This document shows positions 6,486 through 13,510 of a stretch of 57,801 nucleotides of DNA, one piece after another. Position 1 is the stretch's first letter. Each line of letters starts with the position of its first letter. The stretch comes from a virus, in IMG/VR virus record IMGVR_UViG_3300032080_000129, positions 1 to 57,801 of that record; one strand, given 5' to 3'. The position numbers and the translations under genes are program-made. A model generated the notes under the pieces. That model was not told the DNA's origin. It made no database searches and saw only the letters and a list, made by a program, of their open reading frames with translations.

Positions 6486-8428
6486 CGGCCGTCCTCCTGC
6501 TGCTCGGCCTGTACCACGACCCGAAGAAGCTCACGCGCAGCCGGTAAGTCGTCGTCTTCACCTCGGTCGCGTATCGCTCCGAGTAGAGCCTGAGCATGGT
6601 GCGCCCGCAGCGGCGTGAGCAAGACGATGCCTCGACCCGGCTCGTCTCCATTCCGTAGCTCTTCGAGTCGTCCATTCTCATTGCGCTCGAACCAGAGTGG
6701 GTGATCGCAGTCCTGTACCTCGACCTGTGGTGAGGGAGGCTGGGTCGAGGCGGCGGGTTCATCGCAGCGGTCGCAGCGTTCTTGCTTGGCGCAGTCGCAC
6801 TCGGGCGTCTGTTTCGGATCTCCCGAGGCGTCAAGCCAACGGCGGGTCCGTTCGTAGGCAGACATCTCGCCCTCGTCAGCGATCCCCTCCTCCACCCCGC
6901 CGCTGTTCCCCGCCGCTTCCTTTTCGGCGAGGGCCTCGAGGAGGTCGGCGGTCGCTCGGCGAGCCGTGTGAAGGTCGGCAGCGTCGTCGGTCCCGAGGGC
7001 TCCGGCGATCGCGATGGCGAACCGACACAGGTTGCCGCTGTTCCCTGGTACTGGCTGGGTGGCCGGACGTAGGACAAGCTCCAGCCCCATCCGCTCCGTC
7101 GCTGCGGCGAGGTGCTCGCCCTGGTCGGCGAGATCTTCCACGTCCCTTTCGACGCGGCCGATCAGGTTCTGGCGCGTTTCGTTACGGTCGTCCCTGCCGA
7201 AGAGCGCAGCGACCCGGTGAGTCGGAAAGACGACCTTCTCCCCGCTGTTCCCCGGTGACTCGGGCTGGGTGGAAGCGGTAGTGACGAGACGCGCCAGAAC
7301 GCCGCGCACGTACTCCTCGCCCTCTTTGGTCACATAGCAGAAGCCCTCGTCGGTGATGTCGCGGCCGGTCGCCAGCAGACCCTCGTCCTCAGACTCGTCC
7401 GCCGCCAGGTCGTCGGGGAGAAGCCCGTCGTCGTACCAGCCGAGCGCCAGCACCTTCAGCGCTTTCGCGACCTCCTCCCCCAGTAGCTCGGGGGTGGACT
7501 GGCAGTCCGACCGAAGGTGGGGGCGCAGCTTGCCGATGATGTGCTCGAAGGCAAGGCACACCCCTTTCTTGCCAGGCGTCCCCCGTATCTCTTCTACGGT
7601 GCGTTCCAGGTCGGAGATGACGTCGACCACAGCCGCCTCCAGCCCGCACCGTGGTACCTCAGGGTCCGCCTCGGGCTGGGTAAGGAGGGTGGAGACTCGG
7701 CGCAGGTAGGCAGAGTCGTGCCGGAGCGCTTCACGGGCGAAGAACTCGATGCCCTCGTCCTTCGAAAGCACCTCCAAGGTTCCGCCGATCCGGTGGAGTT
7801 CGTCGCCGAGCTCGTTAGCCAGGAGCGCGAAGCCCTCCTCCCCGTCCTCCCCTACCTCAGGGTCCTGCTGGAGCGGGGTGGAAGAGGCCTGGGGAAGGGC
7901 CTCGCGGAGTTGGTCAACGAGTTCGCCGAGTCGATCGGCTTCGGACTCCAGTCGCTCCTTTTCCCGAAACTCAGACGGGGTGATGTCAGTGCAGTTCTCT
8001 TCTTCGGCGAGCCCGGTCGCGCAACTCCGGCGACGACAGACCTCCTCGTCAAGCTCCTCGACCACCTCCCTTACCTGTTTGTCCCTCTCAGAGAGAGCGG
8101 CACCGACGGAGGCGATTACCTCGGCGCCACCTTTCGCGAGCTTCAGGGCTTCAGCTAGAGCGGCCTCGGCTTTCTCGGCGCGGTCCTCCATCCGCCCGTA
8201 GGCGAGCTGGTAGCGATCGGCGTGCTTGCTCTGTTCGTCCCGCTGGCGCTCTACCTCACCTAGCTTCTGTTCGGCTTCTTTGAGGTAGTCCAGCTCGACT
8301 AGAACGGTGCCGCTCTCCGGCAGCGGGTACATGCCCTTCGGGAGCAGGTGGTACGCGCTGCCGGCGCCGACGAGTTCGAACTGCTGGAGCTCCGGTACCG
8401 TGCCCTCCTGGCTCTGGGGGTTAGACAC
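6482..8428 (-). CDS. Large acidic mosaic protein with repeated TQP / GNSG linkers, 648 aa
   Basis: The start is the GTG at 8428 (VSNPQSQEG); the open frame upstream of it overlaps the previous gene. It opens with a long coiled coil (LKEAEQKLGEVERQRDEQSK onward). After residue 200 it becomes a string of short modules separated by linkers with TQP or GNSG (LTQPEADPEV, STQPESPGNSGE, ATQPVPGNSGN, STQPPSPQ). In neighbouring genes the same TQ/PSK codons mark C termini, so this looks like several former small genes fused head to tail. A C-terminal CDCAKQERCDRC pair could bind zinc. Function unknown. Confidence 0.7.
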   Translation of the reverse strand: MSNPQSQEGTVPELQQFELVGAGSAYHLLPKGMYPLPESGTVLVELDYLKEAEQKLGEVERQRDEQSKHADRYQLAYGRMEDRAEKAEAALAEALKLAKGGAEVIASVGAALSERDKQVREVVEELDEEVCRRRSCATGLAEEENCTDITPSEFREKERLESEADRLGELVDQLREALPQASSTPLQQDPEVGEDGEEGFALLANELGDELHRIGGTLEVLSKDEGIEFFAREALRHDSAYLRRVSTLLTQPEADPEVPRCGLEAAVVDVISDLERTVEEIRGTPGKKGVCLAFEHIIGKLRPHLRSDCQSTPELLGEEVAKALKVLALGWYDDGLLPDDLAADESEDEGLLATGRDITDEGFCYVTKEGEEYVRGVLARLVTTASTQPESPGNSGEKVVFPTHRVAALFGRDDRNETRQNLIGRVERDVEDLADQGEHLAAATERMGLELVLRPATQPVPGNSGNLCRFAIAIAGALGTDDAADLHTARRATADLLEALAEKEAAGNSGGVEEGIADEGEMSAYERTRRWLDASGDPKQTPECDCAKQERCDRCDEPAASTQPPSPQVEVQDCDHPLWFERNENGRLEELRNGDEPGRGIVLLTPLRAHHAQALLGAIRDRGEDDDLPAARELLRVVVQAEQQEDGR

Positions 8429-8648
8429 GGTCGGCCTCCTTTTCTTCGACGGCCGTGATTGCGATGTCGGCGGCTTCTTTCCATTCGGCCGCGGTCTCGG
8501 TGCTCTCCCACATGCGGCGCGCGGTCGCCCAGACACGGGCGCGAAGCTCGGCGGGGACCATGTACCAGTGCTGCTTGCACATGAGCTGGCCGCTGCGGCG
8601 TCCTTTCGGGCAGCCGTCGATCGGGCAGCGGTTCGGGTTCTCAGGCAT
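8421..8648 (-). CDS. Conserved small actinophage zinc-finger protein, 75 aa
   Basis: RCPIDGCPKGRRSGQLMCKQ followed by HWYMVPAELRARVW gives a C-x4-C...C-x2-H zinc site followed by the W-rich helix that I recognise from many actinobacteriophage hypothetical proteins. Function is not known in that family. Overlaps the next gene by eight bases. Confidence 0.75.
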   Translation of the reverse strand: MPENPNRCPIDGCPKGRRSGQLMCKQHWYMVPAELRARVWATARRMWESTETAAEWKEAADIAITAVEEKEADRV

Positions 8649-8904
8649 TCGCGATCAGCCCCCAGACCCACTCGGCGAAGTGCTCGCCTGGAACGGTGTA
8701 GGTGCCGCCGTCCGCTCGCGCGAGGGTCACGAACGAGCCCTTGGCTTCGACCTCGCCGCGGAACTCCTCGAAGTCGAACTCCTCGTGCTCGTCGGGCGAA
8801 GCGAACAGGTAGCCAAGGGCCTCGGCGGTCGCCCGGCTCAACCGGTGTTCCATTCGCTCCTCAGCCTCTACCTGCTTCTGTACCTGGCTCTGGTCAGGCG
8901 GCAT
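8641..8904 (-). CDS. Hypothetical protein, 87 aa
   Basis: I use the ATG at 8904 (MPPDQSQVQKQVEAEERMEH) because the upstream gene stops at 8894. The N terminus is a Gln/Glu-rich helix, the C terminus a beta-rich TYTVPGEHFAEWVWGL module. It carries two copies of the QV codon motif (CAGGTA). Function unknown. Confidence 0.6.
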   Translation of the reverse strand: MPPDQSQVQKQVEAEERMEHRLSRATAEALGYLFASPDEHEEFDFEEFRGEVEAKGSFVTLARADGGTYTVPGEHFAEWVWGLIANA

Positions 8905-9184
8905 CGCGGGCCTCGACTTTGCTGGGTAGGGTCGGGGCAGCAAGACGAAAGCAATCCTCGATTCGCTCGACGCCGATGAGTTCGTCTAACGCCGCCATCA
9001 CGGAAGCCGCGGACCGACCGGAAGCCGCACAGATCGCCGCAACGTCCAGAGGGGTGTCAACGTCTGCTAGGGCATCGAGGACCGCCGCCCTCCGGCTGGC
9101 CCGCAAACGCTCTGCCTTGGTCGGGCCGGTGCGAACGCGAACGACCGGCACCTTCTCCACCTGCTTCTCAGGGCTAGTGGTCAT
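8894..9184 (-). CDS. Small winged-helix-like DNA-binding protein, 96 aa
   Basis: Start ATG at 9184 (MTTSPEKQVEKVPV). The stretch AAVLDALADVDTPLDVAAIC followed by ASGRSAASVMAALDELIGVERI has the spacing of a winged HTH (helix, recognition helix, short wing). It is basic near the N terminus. It may regulate the operon downstream of the 9.5-kb divergent promoter. The end PSKVEARDAA carries the ACCCAGC-type codons. Confidence 0.6.
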   Translation of the reverse strand: MTTSPEKQVEKVPVVRVRTGPTKAERLRASRRAAVLDALADVDTPLDVAAICAASGRSAASVMAALDELIGVERIEDCFRLAAPTLPSKVEARDAA

Positions 9185-9428
9185 GGTTGGTTCCTTTTGC
9201 GGCCGGCGCCGGGCAAGAGCCATCGCGGGCCGCGCGTTCGGCTTCTCGGAGGTCCCCAAACAGCAAGCCCTCGTAACGAGCAGCCAGCGAGGGATGACGA
9301 CTGCGGCTCCAGCACCCCTTAATAGCGTCGTACTGCTCTCTGAGAGCCTCGACGCGATCCCCCGGCGAGATTTCGTCCCGCCCGAAGGTGGGTATCGCAA
9401 CGCGGGTAATCTGCTTGGTGCTGCTCAT
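9174..9428 (-). CDS. Hypothetical protein, first gene left of the 9.5-kb divergent region, 84 aa
   Basis: Start ATG at 9428 with AAGGGAG eight bases upstream; the longer frame enters the intergenic region. Sequence MSSTKQITRVAIPTFGRDE, then a helical region with YDAIKGCW and RYEGLLFGDLREAERAA. No family recognised. It would be the first gene transcribed leftward from the divergent promoter region at 9429-9541. Confidence 0.6.
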   Translation of the reverse strand: MSSTKQITRVAIPTFGRDEISPGDRVEALREQYDAIKGCWSRSRHPSLAARYEGLLFGDLREAERAARDGSCPAPAAKGTNHDH

Positions 9429-9492
9429 AGGGCTGACTCCCTTGAGTAGGAGGGCTGGACGTTGGCGCGTCGCGAGCCCTGTTTGCTTGATG

Positions 9493-9533
9493 GCACATAC
9501 GATACCACAGTGCCGGTTGCACATGCGCTACCA
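9493..9533. promoter_or_regulatory. Direct-repeat operator upstream of the RHH gene
   Basis: Two 15-bp direct repeats, GCACATACGATACCA (9493-9507) and GCACATGCGCTACCA (9519-9533), differ at two positions and start 26 bp apart. They lie in the 113-bp divergent intergenic space, ending eight bases before the RHH start. Tandem direct half-sites are the usual target arrangement of MetJ/Arc-type regulators, so this is probably the autoregulatory operator. Promoter hexamers are not clear. Confidence 0.65.
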
Positions 9534-9541
9534 TCCCCGCT

Positions 9542-9700
9542 GTGACCCAGAAGGCAAAGCGAGCCGCCACCACCGTTCGCCTCCCCCAGGACATGCTCCC
9601 CTTGATCCAGCGAGAAGCCGACGAGGTAGGCGTCTCCAAGAACGAGTGGATCGCCCTGGTACTCGCCGCCGCAGTCGGCTACAGGCTGCCTAAGAAGTAG
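9542..9700 (+). CDS. Ribbon-helix-helix (Arc/CopG) repressor, 52 aa
   Basis: A GTG-started gene opposite to the early operon. The protein VTQKAKRAATTVRLPQDMLP then continues as a helix, a turn VSKNEWIALVLAAAVG and a basic end. TTVRLPQ is the beta ribbon, ADEVGVSKNEWI the two-helix turn: the whole protein is one RHH domain. It is likely dimeric, binding the direct repeats just upstream and controlling the divergent leftward genes. No toxin gene follows it, so a free-standing repressor is more likely than an antitoxin. Confidence 0.8.
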   Translation: MTQKAKRAATTVRLPQDMLPLIQREADEVGVSKNEWIALVLAAAVGYRLPKK

Positions 9701-9708
9701 GCCAGCCA

Positions 9709-9939
9709 TCAGCCTTCCTTTCCTTCAGTAGGGGAGTCGATGAGGAGGAGTTCGGGGCAGCGGTACGAGGGCGGCTGCACGTAGAAGGGTTGGCCGGGCG
9801 CGTTCGGGAAGTCGGCGAGCGCGACGAAGCCGAACTGCTCGACCGCCGTGCCAGTGAACGTTCCGTCGCCACCGCCAGCGGTTTCCACCCGAGCCCCTAC
9901 CGTCAGCTCATGCCCCTGCTTGTCGTTGATGCGGGGCAT
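9709..9939 (-). CDS. Hypothetical SH3-like small protein, 76 aa
   Basis: MPRINDKQGHELTVGARVET followed by FTGTAVEQFGFVALADF is an all-beta, KOW/SH3-like pattern common to small phage proteins. It converges with the RHH gene (8 bp apart). Function unknown. Confidence 0.65.
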   Translation of the reverse strand: MPRINDKQGHELTVGARVETAGGGDGTFTGTAVEQFGFVALADFPNAPGQPFYVQPPSYRCPELLLIDSPTEGKEG

Positions 9940-9941
9940 CT

Positions 9942-10265
9942 CTAGTTGGTCTCCTGCTGGGTGGAAGCGGCGGGCTCAGGCGCCGGTTTCCGAACGACGA
10001 GAAGCTCGAAAGGCACCGGATGTTTCAGGTACGTCTCAGCGAGCCCAAGCAGCCACATGCCAGGCGAGTAGGAAAACTCCACCGGGTCTTCGTCGCCGTT
10101 CTTCCAGCGGATGACCCACTCGTCGCTGCTGATCGCCAAGCGCGCCACCTGCTGCGCACGGTCGCGGGCTTCGTAGACGAGGATGGTTCCCTCGGCGCGT
10201 TCGGCCCGCTGCCGCATCGCGTCAAGCTGGCGCTCCAACTCCTGAACCGCTGCCGAGACCTTCAT
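9942..10265 (-). CDS. Hypothetical coiled-coil plus beta protein, 107 aa
   Basis: N-terminal coiled coil (VQELERQLDAMRQRAERAEG), then a beta-rich EWVIRWKNGDEDPVEFSYSP module and the C-terminal linker PAASTQQETN, another ACCCAGC-coded tail. Lies two bases after the next gene. Function unknown. Confidence 0.65.
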   Translation of the reverse strand: MKVSAAVQELERQLDAMRQRAERAEGTILVYEARDRAQQVARLAISSDEWVIRWKNGDEDPVEFSYSPGMWLLGLAETYLKHPVPFELLVVRKPAPEPAASTQQETN

Positions 10266-10562
10266 CTACTCGACCTCCTGTTTGAAGGAGGCGAGGGCAG
10301 CTCGGGCTACTTCATCGGTGCGGTCCTGAGCGGCAGAGTTCGTGAGATCGTCGTCGTTGTAGATGCCGACGATCTCCTCCAGGGCCTGAACCAGTCCCTG
10401 TATGGAGGTCTCGGGGAAGTACTTTTCGCCTTCGTTCTGGCAACCGCAAACGCAATTCGGGAATGCGCTCATGTCACTCGGTCGGCGGGAAGGGTCACGG
10501 CGCGTCAGGTGCACCACCGGCCACCCCGCCTCTTCTGCTTTGCGGGGATGGTTTGCCATCAC
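10266..10562 (-). CDS. Hypothetical protein, about 98 aa
   Basis: The start overlaps the HNH-like gene stop (ATGA at 10562/10559); an internal ATG (MSAFPNCVCGCQ, near 10472) is an alternative start because the first 30 residues are less convincing. NCVCGCQNEGEKYF has three close Cys residues; the rest is helical and acidic. Function unknown. Confidence 0.5.
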   Translation of the reverse strand: MMANHPRKAEEAGWPVVHLTRRDPSRRPSDMSAFPNCVCGCQNEGEKYFPETSIQGLVQALEEIVGIYNDDDLTNSAAQDRTDEVARAALASFKQEVE

Positions 10563-11125
10563 GCCGCTGCCTTTCGGAACGGGCTCTCGAGCTCCAGGCG
10601 AGCCAGGACGCCGCGGTTGGGGTACTCGATGTCAAGCCGTTCGCAGTGTTCGATCAGCTCCCGATCCAGCTCCTCGAAGTAGATGCGCTCGCGCTTGGCG
10701 GTGACGGCTGAGTGGAAGCCGGGGCAGAGCGGCGCCCCGATGATCGGGTTGTAGACGAGCTTCAGCAGCTCCTCGCGCGGCAGGTCGCCGAAGATCCGCC
10801 TCCACCACTGAGCTTCGATCAGGTGATGAGACTGGAGCTCGCCGCCGGAGCACTGGTGGCCCTCTCGCAGTTCGCGCGCCCAGCAGACCTCGCCGCTGCA
10901 GACCCGGTCGTGGAATTCTTCGGCTGCCGCTGCCTCCAGGGGCGTGTAGGTGCGCAGGCGACCGTTGTTCCTCGACGCCTTCTTGCGGGCGTTTCGCTCC
11001 ATGCCGGTGATGAACCGCCGCCAGCATTCGGGGCAGTTCGCCTCATCGGGCTCCGGGTTCATGTGCCGGGTCTTGTAGTACTCATTGCCGTCGATCTGGC
11101 AGCCGTAGGGGCAGTAGAGCTTCAT
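10559..11125 (-). CDS. HNH-like nuclease-fold protein, 188 aa
   Basis: N-terminal zinc motifs YCPYGCQ and CPECWRRF; the second half has CSGGELQSHHLIEAQW, then LVYNPIIGAPLCPGFHSAVT. The HH pair, the NP..GAPLC segment and the final H match the beta-beta-alpha metal layout of HNH proteins (HxxI ... NGVPLC..CH). It probably nicks or cuts DNA, as in mobile HNH or replication/packaging-associated nucleases. One expected Cys ligand is replaced (PGFH), so activity is uncertain. Confidence 0.65.
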   Translation of the reverse strand: MKLYCPYGCQIDGNEYYKTRHMNPEPDEANCPECWRRFITGMERNARKKASRNNGRLRTYTPLEAAAAEEFHDRVCSGEVCWARELREGHQCSGGELQSHHLIEAQWWRRIFGDLPREELLKLVYNPIIGAPLCPGFHSAVTAKRERIYFEELDRELIEHCERLDIEYPNRGVLARLELESPFRKAAA

Positions 11126-11517
11126 CCCGCAGCCCTCCGCGCCGAATCGGTCCTAGCCCTGTGGCGGCGGGAGCGTGCGCGGCGACGACTGACAGCGCTC
11201 TCCTCCCACTCGGCAAGCCGTTCGGCGATGACAGTCCGCTTGCGCTTAGTCAACTTTCCCACGAGCACGTAGAGGGAGGTATGGGTCTCCTGCATCAACC
11301 GCTGGTGAGCGCGCCACTGGTAGCGAGGAATCGCCTTACACAGTTGCTCCAGCCGCATCTCCCGGAGCCAGTCGGGGATCTCGCCCATCAGGATCTCGGC
11401 GACCTTCACGTCTCCGGCCTTGATCGCTTTCTTCAGGCCGGCCCTTGCAAGTCGGACCTCGTTGGCGGTTGCCAGGGCTTGCATCCACTGCTCGGGATTC
11501 GGGTTTCGAGTTGCCAT
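11122..11517 (-). CDS. mIHF-like actinobacterial integration host factor homologue, 131 aa
   Basis: PEQWMQALATANEVRLARAG, LKKAIKAGDVKVAEIL, MRLEQLCKAIPRYQWRA and LTKRKRTVIAERLAEW follow block by block the plan of actinobacterial integration host factor (R-x-AR-x-x-LK near the N terminus, an HhH-like IPxY segment, and a final helix). mIHF compacts DNA and assists lambda-type integration. This copy adds a basic Arg-rich tail (residues 110-128). A phage-encoded version beside replication genes could bend the origin or attachment DNA. The match is by eye but covers most of the protein. Confidence 0.65.
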   Translation of the reverse strand: MATRNPNPEQWMQALATANEVRLARAGLKKAIKAGDVKVAEILMGEIPDWLREMRLEQLCKAIPRYQWRAHQRLMQETHTSLYVLVGKLTKRKRTVIAERLAEWEESAVSRRRARSRRHRARTDSARRAAG

Positions 11518-12003
11518 CTAGCGCTCACCCCCGGCGGCAGTCAACTCACGGCTAACCGTCTCCCTAACCTCAGCCAGATCCCGCAGCTTCTTCTCGAAGA
11601 GGCCGGTGATGTTCGGGGCGCGGTCCTGGCCGGCGACGATCTCTCGCGCTTCCTTCGCCGCTTTGCGGCACAGGTCGGGGTCAAACTCTGCGACCAGCTG
11701 CCGGATGCGATCGCGTCGGGGTAGTGGCCAGTCGTTGCCGAAATCGTTGGGGGACAACCAGCGGAGCCCAGCCGTCAGGTGGTGAATGACCTCTCGCTGC
11801 ACAGAAGACGTAACGTCTGCAGGACTTCTTTTGCAGTTAAGAGGAAGGTATGCATGCAGCCCTGACCCTTGCTGTTTCTCTGCACTCTGGACTCTGGACT
11901 CTGTACTGGCATCCCTAACGCATGCGGCTTCGCATCGCCCATTGCATATGCGGTTGCATTGCGACGGCAGTGCGCTGTAGATGCGTTTGCATTGCGTTCG
12001 CAT
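11518..12003 (-). CDS. Putative replication protein carrying the origin-like repeats, 161 aa
   Basis: Starts ATG at 12003, overlapping the upstream TGA (TGATG). The first 60 residues are Cys/Ser-rich and low in structure because the DNA there holds iteron-like repeats; the rest (GLRWLSPNDFGNDWPLPRRD onward, then EFDPDLCRKAAKEAREIVAG) is helical and resembles C-terminal parts of phage replication adaptors. Together with the DUF1376 gene upstream it probably recruits host helicase or primase. The N-terminal Cys-rich segment may be tolerated passenger coding. Confidence 0.6.
   Translation of the reverse strand: MRTQCKRIYSALPSQCNRICNGRCEAACVRDASTESRVQSAEKQQGSGLHAYLPLNCKRSPADVTSSVQREVIHHLTAGLRWLSPNDFGNDWPLPRRDRIRQLVAEFDPDLCRKAAKEAREIVAGQDRAPNITGLFEKKLRDLAEVRETVSRELTAAGGER
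11884..12003. other. Candidate phage replication origin (iteron-like repeats)
   Basis: Inside the 5' part of the preceding gene are ATGCGGTTGCATTGCG (11948-11963) and ATGCGTTTGCATTGCG (11981-11996), 33 bp apart and one mismatch different, with partial copies ATGCGGCTTCGCAT (11922-11935) and TTCGCAT (11997-12003). A 7-bp tandem ACTCTGG run (three units, 11884-11904) lies alongside. Phage origins embedded in initiator genes, as in lambda O, have this arrangement. Confidence 0.6.
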
Positions 12004-12380
12004 CAGGCGGCCTTCGCTTCTTCTTCGGCAACCCTGCGCAGCCGCTCTCGCTCCCAGCGCGCCTCGGCCGCCTTCCGTGCCGACTCCGATTTGCCCAGAG
12101 CCTCGGTGCGGACGTCCTCCATCTTCAGGTTGACCAGCCCGCCATCGCCGTTTGGGTGCCACTTGTGGGCGAATGCCGGCCACAGTTTTTTTAGCCGCGA
12201 CGGCGAGGAAGAAAGGAAGCGGGCGTTCGCCGCCACCTCGGCGAAGATCGAGCCTCGCTGCCAGGCGATCAGGAGCAGCTTCCAATAGGCCCCGAACTCC
12301 TCGTCGGTAAGCCCCATCTCCATAGCGTCCGCGAGAGCGTCGTCGACCCAGAGCTTCATGTAGGGGAGTTCTGATGGCAC
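12003..12380 (-). CDS. DUF1376-type phage replisome organiser N-terminal domain protein, 125 aa
   Basis: Starts GTG at 12380 (VPSELPYMKLWVDDALADA). The opening PYMKLWVDDALADAM, then LTDEEFGAYWKLLLIAWQRG and FLSSSPSRLKKLWPAFAHKW is the winged-helix pattern of DUF1376 / replisome organiser proteins. It ends in a basic helical tail. It is likely the origin-binding component, acting on the repeats immediately downstream. The gene abuts the Gp37/Gp68 gene. Confidence 0.8.
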   Translation of the reverse strand: MPSELPYMKLWVDDALADAMEMGLTDEEFGAYWKLLLIAWQRGSIFAEVAANARFLSSSPSRLKKLWPAFAHKWHPNGDGGLVNLKMEDVRTEALGKSESARKAAEARWERERLRRVAEEEAKAA

Positions 12381-13184
12381 TCACCGTCCCCCGCTTGCAG
12401 TCGTCGCCAAAGGCGGCATCTCGTCATAGGTGCGGCCGTCGAGCAGGCGCCCGTTGGACTCAGGGCGGGGTCCACCGTTCTGCTTGTGGAAGAAGGCGAC
12501 GCCTTCGACCGCGCACTCGCCGCGAAGGTCGGCGGCCCACGCGGGATCGAAGGAACGGTGGCCAGGGCCGGACTCCCCGCCCGTGATCAGCCAGTCGATA
12601 TCGGTGAGGTCGAGTTGGCGGCCCTCGTAGCCGTCCCGCCATTGGCCACCCGGCGCATCGCAGACCAGCGGACCCAACAGCGACTCGGCCGAGATGAATC
12701 GAACCGCCGCCGGCACTTTGCGAAGCAGATCGGCCCGGTACACCCACCGATGAGTCTCAACGGTCACGCCCAACCAGACGTTCGGATACCCGTCGCCCCA
12801 GTCGGCGGGAAGCCTGGTCGGAATCAGGCGGGGGCGCTTGGTGAGGATCTGGTAGGTCGACTCCGGCGTTTCGCGGATGACTCTCCACGCCTCGTCGCGC
12901 CACTCGTCGGCCGCCGGGTGAAACCAGTCAGACCAGGAGCAGGTGAAGACGAGGTGGCGCCCGCGCTCAGCGATTGCCGCATCGCGCTCGCGCTTCCAGG
13001 AAGTCTTCCGCAGGGGCGCGTAGAAGGTGGCGTCAGCGCAGCGCTGCACGACTTCGGGGTCACGCCCGTAGCGGCGCTGATCCCGGAACATGTAGCACTC
13101 GTCGCAGCCCTCGCTGACTTTGTCGCAGCCTCGCCAGGGGTTCCAGGTCGAGTCGGTCCACTCGATGACCGAGCGCTCGCCCAT
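12381..13184 (-). CDS. Phage Gp37/Gp68 family protein (DUF5131), 267 aa
   Basis: IEWTDSTWNPWRGCDKVSEG followed by CDECY is the family signature; downstream come HLVFTCSWSDWFH, TKRP and WLITGGESG, also characteristic. The Cys pattern C-x6-GC-x2-CY is suggestive of a metal or radical SAM-like site, but the activity of the family is not established. Such genes are frequent in phages of actinobacteria and proteobacteria. It overlaps its upstream neighbour (TGATG). Confidence 0.88.
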   Translation of the reverse strand: MGERSVIEWTDSTWNPWRGCDKVSEGCDECYMFRDQRRYGRDPEVVQRCADATFYAPLRKTSWKRERDAAIAERGRHLVFTCSWSDWFHPAADEWRDEAWRVIRETPESTYQILTKRPRLIPTRLPADWGDGYPNVWLGVTVETHRWVYRADLLRKVPAAVRFISAESLLGPLVCDAPGGQWRDGYEGRQLDLTDIDWLITGGESGPGHRSFDPAWAADLRGECAVEGVAFFHKQNGGPRPESNGRLLDGRTYDEMPPLATTASGGR

Positions 13185-13510
13185 CAGACCCCGGCTCCCG
13201 TGGTGGCTTTGTGAGACACGAGGTCGCCGAACGTCTCGTCAACTCGCGAGCAATCGTTGTGGTCATCGGCCGGACCACCGCTGAGCGTTTCGAAGATCGA
13301 CCGGCTGTGGTCCGCGCTCGAGGTCCAGAACTCCAGCCACATACCGGTGAGGTCGAAGCGGATCAGCACGAAGTCGCCGCGCCCGTCGGTTCGGTCGATC
13401 CAGCCGTAGACGTCTACCCCGCCTTCGTGGTTTTCCAGATGACGATCCCAGCGAACCAGCGGCAACAGGTTCAGCGTCTGCGCAATCCGCTGCTTGGTGA
13501 TCGGACCCAT
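13184..13510 (-). CDS. Hypothetical protein, 108 aa
   Basis: ATG at 13510 overlaps the upstream TGA; a GTG one codon earlier is an alternative. Contains QRIAQTLNLLPLVRWDRHLE and WIDRTDGRGDFVLIRF, an alpha/beta fold with a beta hairpin. No family recognised. Confidence 0.65.
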   Translation of the reverse strand: MGPITKQRIAQTLNLLPLVRWDRHLENHEGGVDVYGWIDRTDGRGDFVLIRFDLTGMWLEFWTSSADHSRSIFETLSGGPADDHNDCSRVDETFGDLVSHKATTGAGV

